64,000 nt of DNA from Niastella soli (lineage in GTDB: Bacteria; Bacteroidota; Bacteroidia; Chitinophagales; Chitinophagaceae): positions 186,001 through 250,000 of the forward strand of contig NZ_JAGHKO010000017.1 of the NCBI RefSeq assembly GCF_017742245.1. The letters run 5' to 3'. Positions 26,616-35,156 of this stretch are shown in pieces. The notes under the pieces are model-generated. The model was not told where the DNA came from and did not search any database. It was given only the letters and a program-made list of their open reading frames with translations. The position numbers and the translations under genes were made by a program. Numbering within the stretch: the first letter of the stretch is position 1; each line of letters starts with the position of its first letter.

Positions 26616-28781
26616 ATGCAACAAAAAAATTCCATCAACCGGCGCGCTTTCCTGAAGCTGTCCTCATTTACCAGCGCTGCCCTTACCATAGGTTTTTATT
26701 TTCCTGCCCTGGCAGAAGAAAGCACCATCCTTACTGCAGCAACAGCCGAGGACCTCGGCATTGTGCTGAATGCATTTATTTCTATCGACAAATCCGGTAA
26801 GGTTAATATAATTAACCACCGGGCCGAAATGGGCCAGGGCGCTTTTCAGGCAGTTCCACAAATGATCGCCGAAGAATTGGAAGTATCGCTTGATAAGGTT
26901 TCGATTGCCTTTGGCCCTGGTCATCAAACTAAATATGGCGGCAGTCAGATCACGGGCGGAAGTTCTACTGTTCGTGGGGCTTATAAACATTTATTGAGGA
27001 CCGGCGCTACTGCCCGCGAAATGCTGGTGGAGGCCGCTGCAAAAAAATGGGGTGTGCCCGCTACAGAATGTTATGCGCTGGATGGAAAAGTCATTCATCG
27101 TCCTACTAATAAAAAACTCGTTTATGGCGAACTGGTAGAAGAAGCTGCCAAACTTACGCCACCCAAACAGGTAGCCCTCAAAGAAAGAAAAAATTATACG
27201 ATCATCGGCAAACCATTACCCCGGCAGGATACGCCGCCCAAGGTAAATGGCAAAGCGGAATTTGGGCTCGACAAAAAATTACCCGGTATGTTGTATGCTG
27301 TGGTAGAAAGATGCCCTTACTTTTTGGGAAAGGTTAAAACCTATAACGACAGCGTCGTAAAAACCATGCCCGGGGTGAAACATGTTTTTAAAGTACAAAT
27401 GCCGGTATTTGATACCCTTCGGGAAGGCATAGCCATTGTGGCTGACAATACCTGGTCAGCCATGCAGGCCCGTAAAGCGTTACAAGTAGAGTGGGATACT
27501 ACCGGATTCGAACACCTGGATACTGCCGCCTTATATAACCGAATGAAAGAAGACCTCAGGAAACCCGGACTGTCGCAACGTACGGGTGGTAATTTTGATG
27601 CCACTTACGATAAAGCCGCCAAGAAGCTGGAAGCCATTTATGAAACGCCCTACGAGGCTCATGCCTGTATGGAACCACTCAATTGTGTAGCCGATGTAAA
27701 GGACGATCAAATTACTGTCTGGGGCCCTATTCAGGGGCCCGACTGGATACAGCGCGACCTGGCCGAGCGCTTTAAAATGCCCATGGAAAACATAACCGTT
27801 CACATGACTTTTCTCGGTGGTGGTTTTGGCAGAAAAGCCTTTACAGATTATACTACCGAGGCTGTATTGATCTCAAAAGAAATAAAAGCCCCGGTACAGG
27901 TTGTATGGACACGTGAGGATGATATGACACAGGGACCTTTTCGCCCCGGCGCGGTGTACGAATGTAAGGCAGGCATAAGTGACAATGGGCGCATTACTGC
28001 TTTTCAAACAAAAATGGCGGCACAGAATATGGACCATCAATGGCCTCATGCCGATAAGAGTAATTTCAATGGCAGCACTACCGAAGGCCTGCCCGAAGTG
28101 TTTATCAATGGGCTCGATCATTATAGCTTTTCTGATATACCTACCGAATCGCCTATTCCTGTTATGTGGTGGCGTTCGGTATATGCCTCTACCAATGGTT
28201 TTGCCTACGAAAGTTTTATGGACGAACTGGCACATGCCGCAAAATTAGACCCACTCGATTTCCATCGCCTGCAACTACGCGATGAACGTGCCGAAGCCCT
28301 TATGCAAATGCTTGAAGAAAAAACCGGCTGGCGAACCCGTGAAAAAAACTCCGGTTGGGGTATGGCCATCACAGAATGTTTTAAAAGTATGGTAGGGGAA
28401 GCCGTTAAAGTATCGAAACAGCCAGATGGCAAATTAAAGATCGACCGGATTGTAGCCGTAATGGATTGTGGCTGGTATGTGAACCCTGATATCATCAGGG
28501 CACAGGTGGAAGGCAGTATTGTAATGGCCCTGGGCGCTGCTACTACCCATGAAACCCATTTTACCGATGGCAAAGCTGTTGAAACCAATTTTCACCAATA
28601 CCATATGCCACGTATAATGGATGTGCCAGACATAGAGGTATACATTATGGAGAATGAAGAAAAACCCGGCGGCGTTGGCGAACCGGGCTTACCCCCATTT
28701 GCACCTGCGTTGTGTAATGCCATATTTGATTTAACGGGTAAGCGTATCAGAAAACTGCCATTTAATATGAACGAGGTTTAA
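26616..28781 (+). CDS. iorB: Molybdenum hydroxylase large subunit, IorB type, with Tat signal
   Basis: 721 residues, the normal length for IorB-like subunits. The N-terminus has a Tat signal NRRAFLKLSSFTSAALTIGF. The mature protein has molybdopterin-binding segments (EMGQGAFQAVPQMIAEEL, ITGGSSTVRGAYKHLL, MTFLGGGFGRKAF) and the catalytic Glu in GGVGEPGLPPFAPALCNA near the end. Such enzymes hydroxylate N-heterocycles or oxidise aldehydes using water. The substrate is not readable from sequence, and no cytochrome partner is adjacent. Confidence 0.92.
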   Translation: MQQKNSINRRAFLKLSSFTSAALTIGFYFPALAEESTILTAATAEDLGIVLNAFISIDKSGKVNIINHRAEMGQGAFQAVPQMIAEELEVSLDKVSIAFGPGHQTKYGGSQITGGSSTVRGAYKHLLRTGATAREMLVEAAAKKWGVPATECYALDGKVIHRPTNKKLVYGELVEEAAKLTPPKQVALKERKNYTIIGKPLPRQDTPPKVNGKAEFGLDKKLPGMLYAVVERCPYFLGKVKTYNDSVVKTMPGVKHVFKVQMPVFDTLREGIAIVADNTWSAMQARKALQVEWDTTGFEHLDTAALYNRMKEDLRKPGLSQRTGGNFDATYDKAAKKLEAIYETPYEAHACMEPLNCVADVKDDQITVWGPIQGPDWIQRDLAERFKMPMENITVHMTFLGGGFGRKAFTDYTTEAVLISKEIKAPVQVVWTREDDMTQGPFRPGAVYECKAGISDNGRITAFQTKMAAQNMDHQWPHADKSNFNGSTTEGLPEVFINGLDHYSFSDIPTESPIPVMWWRSVYASTNGFAYESFMDELAHAAKLDPLDFHRLQLRDERAEALMQMLEEKTGWRTREKNSGWGMAITECFKSMVGEAVKVSKQPDGKLKIDRIVAVMDCGWYVNPDIIRAQVEGSIVMALGAATTHETHFTDGKAVETNFHQYHMPRIMDVPDIEVYIMENEEKPGGVGEPGLPPFAPALCNAIFDLTGKRIRKLPFNMNEV

Positions 28782-28817
28782 TTTTTATTAAATTGCGCCT
28801 ACTCAAAACCCCTTTTC

Positions 28818-29561
28818 ATGAAATTGACAGTAGGCCCCTTACTGATCCTGTTATTTATAGCCATTAAATCATTTTCACAACAAACAGAAGAGATCGTTGA
28901 AACAGGTGAGAAATATAATAATGAAAGGAAGGTATATTCTGTTTTAAAAGAAAATAGAACTGTAAAACAAGGACTCTACCAACACTACTTAAATGGCAAT
29001 GTAGTGCTCAGCGGCTACTATATAATGGATAAAAAAGACAGCACCTGGCAACGACACACTTCAAGAGGATTGCTTATGTCTTGGAAATCCTATGCTGAAA
29101 ATAAAAGAACAGGTATCTGGACTTTTTTTGATTATGATGGTAAAATCACCTTGCAATACGATTTCAGTAAAAATGAATTTATCATCCGGCAACCTGACTC
29201 CACTTTTTCATACTCGTATCAGTCTGCAGATGGAGAATGGATAGAAGGCAAAGCAGATCAGGACCCGATATGGCTGCGCTCCATAAAGGAATGGCAATCT
29301 TTTCTCAATATGACGATGCGGTATCCCCAAAAGGCTATCGACCATAACAAAATGGGTATTGTATTAGTGACTGTAACGCTTGATGAGGAGGGTAATGCCA
29401 TCAATTACCAGGTTGAAAAAAGCGTTTATCCAGCCCTTGACCAGGAATCGATACGGGTAATAACCTTATTCCAACCTGAATTTCTGCCAGCTGTAAAAGA
29501 TGGTAAAAAAGTAAAGGCAAAGGTAAAGATCCCGATGTACTTCAGACTTGAACGAGGGTAA
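28818..29561 (+). CDS. Secreted YwqK/MORN-like repeat protein with TonB C-terminal domain
   Basis: 247 residues with a signal peptide (MKLTVGPLLILLFIAIKSFSQ). Residues about 45-125 hold antitoxin-YwqK/MORN-variant repeats (GLYQHYLNGNVVLSGYY, SWKSYAENKRTGIWTFFDYDG). Residues about 160-247 match the TonB C-terminal fold (YPQKAIDHNKMGIVLVTVTLDEEGN, then QPEFLPAVKDGKKVKAKVKIPMYF). It has no Pro-rich span or N-terminal anchor, so it is not a classical energy transducer. Proteins of this build are frequent in Bacteroidota, with unclear function. Confidence 0.8.
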   Translation: MKLTVGPLLILLFIAIKSFSQQTEEIVETGEKYNNERKVYSVLKENRTVKQGLYQHYLNGNVVLSGYYIMDKKDSTWQRHTSRGLLMSWKSYAENKRTGIWTFFDYDGKITLQYDFSKNEFIIRQPDSTFSYSYQSADGEWIEGKADQDPIWLRSIKEWQSFLNMTMRYPQKAIDHNKMGIVLVTVTLDEEGNAINYQVEKSVYPALDQESIRVITLFQPEFLPAVKDGKKVKAKVKIPMYFRLERG

Positions 29562-29563
29562 CA

Positions 29564-29794
29564 TTACGCCAACTTATATACCGTAACCGGCTTATGCCAT
29601 CCCTTCAGGGCTACACAACCGAAATTGGTGGCAGCTGCACCTATTTTCTTATCCATCACCTGCATTACGTCTTCCGAAACCAGCAATTGCGAACCGAATT
29701 GTTTATTCAATTGCTCTATCCTTGACGCCAGTATTACTACACTGCCGGTAATGGAATATTGACGCCGTTGTGTGGTCCCAATTTCAAGATATTT
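29564..29794 (-). pseudogene. C-terminal relic of a class III adenylate/guanylate cyclase
   Basis: The minus strand reads EIGTTQRRQYSITG, SVVILASRIEQLNKQF, GSQLLVSEDVMQ, and LKGWHKPVTVYKLA before a TAA at 29566-29564. This is the C-terminal third of a class III nucleotide cyclase domain (the N-x-A-S-R-I-E helix and the closing K-P-V-x-V-Y strand). In the same frame a TGA lies just upstream, and the preceding codons fit only in another frame (ATG at 29817). The catalytic metal-binding Asp residues are missing. It is a decayed remnant, too short to be annotated by length. Confidence 0.78.
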
Positions 29795-29880
29795 TCAGAA
29801 ACAGTCAGCGTATACATACCCAGTTATTTAAAACGGGTACAGGGCCAGGTAACTTTGAACCAAAGATAAAGAATGAATCA

Positions 29881-29913
29881 AATAAAAAGCCCCCGACGGG
29901 AACGCCGGGGACG
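29881..29913 (-). terminator. Rho-independent terminator of the pectate lyase gene
   Basis: On the minus strand, the stem CCCCGGCG-ttc-CCGTCGGGG is followed by GCTTTTTATTT. It lies about 65 bp after the stop codon of the PL1-like gene. Confidence 0.8.
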
Positions 29914-29977
29914 GAAATTGCCTAAAAGAGTGAACCATAATAAAAATGTACAGCAATAATTAGTTGAGACTACAAGG

Positions 29978-32900
29978 TTATTCAATCACCACCTTGTTTG
30001 TAAATACCACCTCCCCGGTCTCTTTATCTATTCCTTTTATAAAATAGGTACCTGGGGTGGTGATCGTAAATGATCTCACTACACCGCTTTGGATGATGGT
30101 TTCTTTTCCAACCACCTTTCCATCAATATTATAAATGCGTACGGCAGTAATAGGCTTGGCATTATTGAACAAAACGCTGAACCGGCCTTTTGATGGAACT
30201 GGCCAAACTTTGGCCTGTAATAATACATCGCTGCCGGTTACAGTCCTTATTCCTGAGAATGTTGATTTGCCATCGAGGTCTTTTTGCACCAGGCGGTAAT
30301 AGGATATGTCATTGTTATCGTTCAGGTCTTTCGCCTCATACATTAACTTTACGGCACTGTTTCCCTTATTTGCCTTAGATGAAATGGTAGCAATGGTTGT
30401 GAATGGAATACCAGGCGAAAAGGTGCGTTGGACTTCAAAATGGTCGTTATTGGTTTCCTGTTCTGTTTCCCAGCTTACTGCCACAGTGGTGGCATCTTTT
30501 CTTTTTGTCTGGAAATTTACCAGCGATACGGGCAGCGTTGCATTGACATCGGCCAGAATGTTAACTGTTCTTGTCATTGTGCTGCCTTCTGCATCCGTAA
30601 CAGTAAAGGCAAATGAAGCCAGTCCGGCCGCAGTGGGTGTAAAGATCACAGTGCCGGGGTTGGCTGGATCAGCCGCTACACCTCCATTCACGACATTAGC
30701 GGTGGTGAACACCGGACTATTGGTATAACCGCGGGCCAGTGTTTTCAGATCAATTGACAAAGTATTGTCGGGTGTCATAAAATAATGTGGACCACCCATC
30801 CATTCCAGGTAATCGTCGAGCTGGGTGAACCCATTGTGATCAGCATCGTTATTGGCATCGGAAAAATCATTGGCAGCAGAACTGTTGTTCAACCCTTTTA
30901 TGTTTTCCCACCAGTCGGGCAACCCATCGTTATCAGTATCAAAAGTAGCAGTCCGGTGCTCTTCGGGATAATTTTCCCAGCCACCTACATCGGCCTGGTT
31001 ATCGGGCAAACCAGGGAGGGTGGAAATACTGCCCCTATAAGTGTAGGTGCCATTGAGCGTTTCATTTACCATCCGGATGTCATGGTCATCAAAAACAGGT
31101 TCATTACAACCTACATTCGACAATACCTGTTTGTACGCATCTTTGGCAGATTGGGTGGTAACGTAAGAATTGAAAAATGGCGAGGTAAACCAGGTTTGCC
31201 AATTAACAATAGCCCCATTTGTTATCTTGATGCGTTTACCAAGATCTTGCGTGGTTTCATCAAAATAGCCAGGCATTACATTCCCACTCACATAATATTG
31301 CTGGGTGCCAAGCCCCACGCCTTCATGGTTGGCAGTTATGGCAACGTAAAGTTTAGAGGCAGCGCCCGGTTTATAATAGTTGTTTACAAAATTCACTTCA
31401 TGGGCCCCGCCATCGGTGGTACGGTCGTACCAGTTGTACACCACATTATTGGTAATATCCAGTTCGCCTGCATAATAGGCACTGCCGTCGAGTCCCCCGC
31501 CCATGCTCCAGTTACGGCCATCACAATGCGCCAGCAAATTATGGTGAAAGCTACCCGTGTTGCCACCGATAGTGGCTGCATAGCCGTGGGCGGTACCGGC
31601 CGGGTAATTCTGGTGGCCGGCTATATTAAGCGCTTCGGCAATCATGGTCCTTTGCAAGGAGATATTTTTGGCACCACGGGAACTAAAGCCCTCATCGATC
31701 GTCCAGCTGATGGAACAGTTGTCGATGATGCTGTGGTTGCCATTCAACCCCATACCATCATAAGTAATGCCAGCGCCTACCCGTACCCGTACATGCCGTA
31801 CTATCACATCGTTGCCCCCCATGCCAAAGGGTGCGCTGCGAATACAGATGCCTTTGCCCGGTGCAGTTTGTCCGGCAACGGTAACATAATTATTGCTGAC
31901 CACTAAACGCGATTGCAGCGTGATCAGTCCGGAAACGTCAAAGACAATGGTACGAGGACCAACATTATTGGTAACTGCTTCGCGCAAACTACCGGGACCG
32001 GCATCGTTCAGGTTGGTTACATGTACTACCTTTCCGCCTCGGCCACCGCGGGCAAAGCGGCCATACCCTTCTGCGTCTTTAAATGCCAGTTGCCGGGGAC
32101 GGTAATACCATACATGGCCATGGTTGATATCGCCATTGGCATCTTCCTGGTCAACCCGCCAATAATAGGTGTTCATACTGTATTGATTGTTGACGGCAAC
32201 ATTGTTATTAGTAGTACGCCCCAGGTATTCCGGTGAACCAATACCGGCAGTCGCTACAGTAGCAGAATCAGTTCCGAGATAAACATGACTGGCAACGGCA
32301 TTGAATGCATTTGTCCAGGCCACGGTCGTAGAACCGTTATCACAATCAACATGTTCTTCGCCATTTGCCGGAACAGGCGTTTGGGCCATGTAAAGAGGAT
32401 TACCGTTGTTGATCTCAATACCATTGATCATTAAATTCTTGTTATTGGCTGTAAAGCTGGTATCGGCCACGTACCAAACTACAATGTCCTGACCAGGCAG
32501 CGCATCGGCATACATATAGGCATAAGGTACCCTGGCTAATACGGAATCCCGAATGCCTGCTACCAGGTTATCGTATTTCATCATCCCATCGAGGTATATA
32601 TCTATTGGAACAAAAGTGTTGTTCTGTGGATTATCAACATTATTATGGTACGTAAGAATGCTGTGACGGCCGGCCGGCAATCCGCTGATGCGCATTTCAA
32701 TTTGCGCGCCACTGGTGCCATTATTAACCCTTACACCATCACCACACAACCGGGCATAGTTTGGCGACCCGATAATATTCTTGAACCAGTTGGTACTAAG
32801 CTTGTCGCCATAAGGTCCTTTTCGTATTAGTTTAACCGTTACGCCGCCACTCAGTGAAAGCGTGGCGGTGTCCTTTGTAGTAGCCGGCAGGGTCCAGGAA

Positions 32901-33061
32901 ATATACCCTAATTCATTTACTTCGGCATCGGAGCGGCCGCTCTGATTCAGATCGATCTTATAAATAGGGGTTTGCGCGGATGTTATCATAGAACAACCAA
33001 AGAATAATAGGAATGGCAAAAAAGTGCGTACACACTTTTTAGCTTGTGAAAAGCTAAGCAT
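29978..33061 (-). CDS. Large pectate-lyase-like (PL1 superfamily) protein with T9SS tail
   Basis: 1027 residues: signal peptide to about residue 30 (ending SAQ), a galactose-binding-like N-terminal region, an Fn3-like segment near 230-310 (TPVPANGEEHVDCDNGSTTVAW), and the parallel beta-helix pectate lyase domain at about 330-700 (GGRGGKVVHVTNLNDAGPGSLREAV, VRHVRVRVG, NHSIIDNCSISWTIDEG). A Ca-binding DTDNDGLPDWWE segment, a cadherin-like domain, and a type A T9SS sorting domain follow (WPVPSKGRFSV, VRIYNIDGKVVGKE, GTYFIKG...KVVIE). It should be secreted and surface-attached and act on pectin-like polymers. It stands alone, without a Sus pair. Confidence 0.9.
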   Translation of the reverse strand: MLSFSQAKKCVRTFLPFLLFFGCSMITSAQTPIYKIDLNQSGRSDAEVNELGYISWTLPATTKDTATLSLSGGVTVKLIRKGPYGDKLSTNWFKNIIGSPNYARLCGDGVRVNNGTSGAQIEMRISGLPAGRHSILTYHNNVDNPQNNTFVPIDIYLDGMMKYDNLVAGIRDSVLARVPYAYMYADALPGQDIVVWYVADTSFTANNKNLMINGIEINNGNPLYMAQTPVPANGEEHVDCDNGSTTVAWTNAFNAVASHVYLGTDSATVATAGIGSPEYLGRTTNNNVAVNNQYSMNTYYWRVDQEDANGDINHGHVWYYRPRQLAFKDAEGYGRFARGGRGGKVVHVTNLNDAGPGSLREAVTNNVGPRTIVFDVSGLITLQSRLVVSNNYVTVAGQTAPGKGICIRSAPFGMGGNDVIVRHVRVRVGAGITYDGMGLNGNHSIIDNCSISWTIDEGFSSRGAKNISLQRTMIAEALNIAGHQNYPAGTAHGYAATIGGNTGSFHHNLLAHCDGRNWSMGGGLDGSAYYAGELDITNNVVYNWYDRTTDGGAHEVNFVNNYYKPGAASKLYVAITANHEGVGLGTQQYYVSGNVMPGYFDETTQDLGKRIKITNGAIVNWQTWFTSPFFNSYVTTQSAKDAYKQVLSNVGCNEPVFDDHDIRMVNETLNGTYTYRGSISTLPGLPDNQADVGGWENYPEEHRTATFDTDNDGLPDWWENIKGLNNSSAANDFSDANNDADHNGFTQLDDYLEWMGGPHYFMTPDNTLSIDLKTLARGYTNSPVFTTANVVNGGVAADPANPGTVIFTPTAAGLASFAFTVTDAEGSTMTRTVNILADVNATLPVSLVNFQTKRKDATTVAVSWETEQETNNDHFEVQRTFSPGIPFTTIATISSKANKGNSAVKLMYEAKDLNDNNDISYYRLVQKDLDGKSTFSGIRTVTGSDVLLQAKVWPVPSKGRFSVLFNNAKPITAVRIYNIDGKVVGKETIIQSGVVRSFTITTPGTYFIKGIDKETGEVVFTNKVVIE

Positions 33062-33361
33062 ACGTTAGTTTAAATTGATTTAAATGAAACAGTATAAATA
33101 CAATCTGGTAAGGTGTATCCCGGTTTTAAAAAACAAACGATTAACCGGAACAACCTTGCAGGTTGAGCAAAACAAATAAGTGCAAAATTGATTTCGTACA
33201 GGGGAGCGACAGAGCTATCAGAGGTGAACATAGCAATGCAATCGCGTAAAGCAAATTAGAGCAGGCTGCAACGGTAAAAAATGGAATATCTTATTGTAAT
33301 GATGTATTATCTTTTCATATCAAAATATAACAGTTATCTTTAAACTGTAAATCGGTGCTGT
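33062..33361. other. 300-bp divergent intergenic region, no gene seen
   Basis: Lies between the divergent pectate lyase and S24-like genes. I found no open frame with homology, no hairpin terminator and no full TTTG-N19-TAnnTTTG promoter on either strand. Confidence 0.6.
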
Positions 33362-33796
33362 ATGGAACCTCTTAACAACGAGGATGAACAGGAACTGAAA
33401 AAAACATTGGGCAAACCCAGGTACTATCTGGATGCTCCGGATAAAATTGCCGGTGAGCGGTACTATTGGTTTCCCAACCAGGGCGACAGTATGAATGACC
33501 ATACAGAGAGATCGATCCCCGGCGGCAGTATGGTCTTAGGTAGATTATTACCTGTAAAAAACATGGCGGATGTTCCTTTACAACAACCCCTTGTATTTAT
33601 TATCGATTACCGGGGTGAACAATTTTGCCTGTTGAAATGCCCTACTGAAGCAAATACAGAAACTAACAAACTTTGTCTGCACAGCTACAATCCCGGCCCT
33701 GGTTATGACGATCTGTGGTTACCCTTCCAATACATTAAATACATTTTTATAGTTGAAAGAGTGCGGCGGCCGAATGGAAGTGAATTTATCCCATAA
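33362..33796 (+). CDS. Stand-alone S24/LexA-like peptidase-fold protein
   Basis: 144 residues. NQGDSMNDHTERSIPGGSMVLGR (residues about 39-61, quoted in parts: GDSM then SIPGGSMVLGR) matches the catalytic Ser region of S24 peptidases (LexA, CI and related repressors), with S43 as nucleophile. K92 in CLLKC is in the right position for the Lys of the Ser-Lys dyad. It has no helix-turn-helix, which in this family normally precedes the S24 domain, and no visible Ala-Gly cleavage site. It may be a ligand-sensing or protease module working with another protein. Confidence 0.7.
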   Translation: MEPLNNEDEQELKKTLGKPRYYLDAPDKIAGERYYWFPNQGDSMNDHTERSIPGGSMVLGRLLPVKNMADVPLQQPLVFIIDYRGEQFCLLKCPTEANTETNKLCLHSYNPGPGYDDLWLPFQYIKYIFIVERVRRPNGSEFIP

Positions 33797-33849
33797 GAAA
33801 GGAGTCTTAAATGTAAGAGTCTCCTTTGCTTTTCAAACTTTATGAAATA

Positions 33850-33995
33850 GGAAGTAAGAAGTAGGAAATTAGCGCCTCGTACCTCCTATCTCTTACCTCT
33901 CACCTCTTACTTCTTATTTCTTACTTCTTATTTCTTACTTCTTACTTCTTACTTCTTACTTCTTACTTCTTACTTCTTACTTCTTACTTCTTACC
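33850..33995. repeat. Heptanucleotide tandem array (CTTACTT)n with inverted flank
   Basis: Twelve full 7-bp units run from 33906 to 33989, two of them CTTATTT variants, followed by a partial unit. Upstream, at 33851-33866, AGTAAGAAGTAGGAAA is complementary to the array, so a hairpin can form. It lies between the convergent S24-like and HD-Pnk genes. The same words appear at 8381-8464. Confidence 0.85.
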
Positions 33996-34046
33996 GCGCT
34001 CATTTTAAACCCATAAATCCCTTTTAAGATAACCGTTGGTCTATTA

Positions 34047-35156
34047 TCACTCTTTAATATAATAGATCACCTCATGTGCCTCCCAGGGCGCCGGCACTTC
34101 CAGTTTTGATACTAATTTATCAACTGCCTTTCCTGGCACCATCGCTTCGCGGTCTTTGTTCTGTCTATGCAGCGTTGCATAGGGTACTTCAACGTACACT
34201 AATTTAACATATGCTTTGTAGGCAACAAACAGCTCCACCAGTTGTGCACGCATTTGTCTGGTGATGTTGGTAGCATTCCAAACAAAATGTTGCTTTTTGC
34301 GTAAATACTCCCGGGCCTGCTCTTTAGCCAGCTGCACCACGGTACCATTGCCGCTTTTATCGGTGGGTGCAATCTTGTTTTTCCGACGGATGTCATCCAG
34401 GTTGATCACGGGCCAGTCCTTATAATGCTGTTGTACATACCTGTCTTTCCCAGCACCTGGCAATCCGCTTAACATCACTACCGTAGCGCTAAAATTATCG
34501 AATGGAACAAAACCCGGGTCACTGTCCGTTTTATTAAAATAATGGAACCGTGCATGCGGCGTTTGAAATGCTTTGGGTTGCCCCCAGCAATCATATTCCT
34601 GACAAAGTGCTTCAAAAAGATCAATGCGGTATAACAGGTCGGTCTGATCGTTGCATACCCGTCCCAATGCATCTGCCCTTGCCAGCAGGGCAAGCATTGA
34701 TGTATCAACCATTACACTGGTTTCGATGATCACCCTGGCCAGGTCCCTTCTTTCAATGGCCCAAATGGGCATGCCGTGATAGCGCACCAGCTGCACCATT
34801 TGTTCCCGCATAAGGAATGGTGTGGGTATTTGCGTGTATAAGATCTGCCGCGCCGTTTGGGTGCCTTTTTTTGAATGTCCTTTCGATGAGATGCTGCCAT
34901 CAGTTTCATGCACGGTGGTGGAGCGCTTCTCCACATCATGCAACAGGGCAGCAGCCCATAGCATCTCCTGGTCCTGCGCCGGCAGTTGTTTATACCCTCC
35001 CAACTGCTGCAATGCCGTAAGTACCATGCGCGTATGGATGGCCACATTGCCTTCGGCATGATGGACGGGGTCTTGCGGCACTTCCTCCATATCACGCACC
35101 CACTCATAATGACGGCGTAACCAATCCCAATCTTTATCGGTTGTTATCGTCCACAT
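34047..35156 (-). CDS. HD-Pnk: HD phosphoesterase-polynucleotide kinase end-healing enzyme
   Basis: 369 residues in two domains. Residues about 30-185 are an HD phosphohydrolase (H41, H73-D74 in LLHDVEK, later D151 and D162), which in HD-Pnk enzymes removes 2',3'-cyclic or 3' phosphates. Residues about 224-369 are a P-loop kinase with GLPGAGKD (231-238), LDDIRR, NATNITR and a lid HRQNKDRE. This domain order is that of the HD-Pnk family known from Runella. The Walker A Ser/Thr is Asp238 here. The start overlaps the RNA ligase gene by 23 bp, so healing and sealing enzymes are co-expressed. Confidence 0.9.
   Translation of the reverse strand: MWTITTDKDWDWLRRHYEWVRDMEEVPQDPVHHAEGNVAIHTRMVLTALQQLGGYKQLPAQDQEMLWAAALLHDVEKRSTTVHETDGSISSKGHSKKGTQTARQILYTQIPTPFLMREQMVQLVRYHGMPIWAIERRDLARVIIETSVMVDTSMLALLARADALGRVCNDQTDLLYRIDLFEALCQEYDCWGQPKAFQTPHARFHYFNKTDSDPGFVPFDNFSATVVMLSGLPGAGKDRYVQQHYKDWPVINLDDIRRKNKIAPTDKSGNGTVVQLAKEQAREYLRKKQHFVWNATNITRQMRAQLVELFVAYKAYVKLVYVEVPYATLHRQNKDREAMVPGKAVDKLVSKLEVPAPWEAHEVIYYIKE

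Noticed and set aside
30785-31906. Long plus-strand open frame of 373 codons
   Set aside because: It lies antisense to the pectate-lyase gene, has no recognisable motif, and the minus frame carries clear domain structure and a T9SS tail.
33906-33995. Possible CRISPR-like array
   Set aside because: It is a direct 7-bp tandem repeat without spacers.
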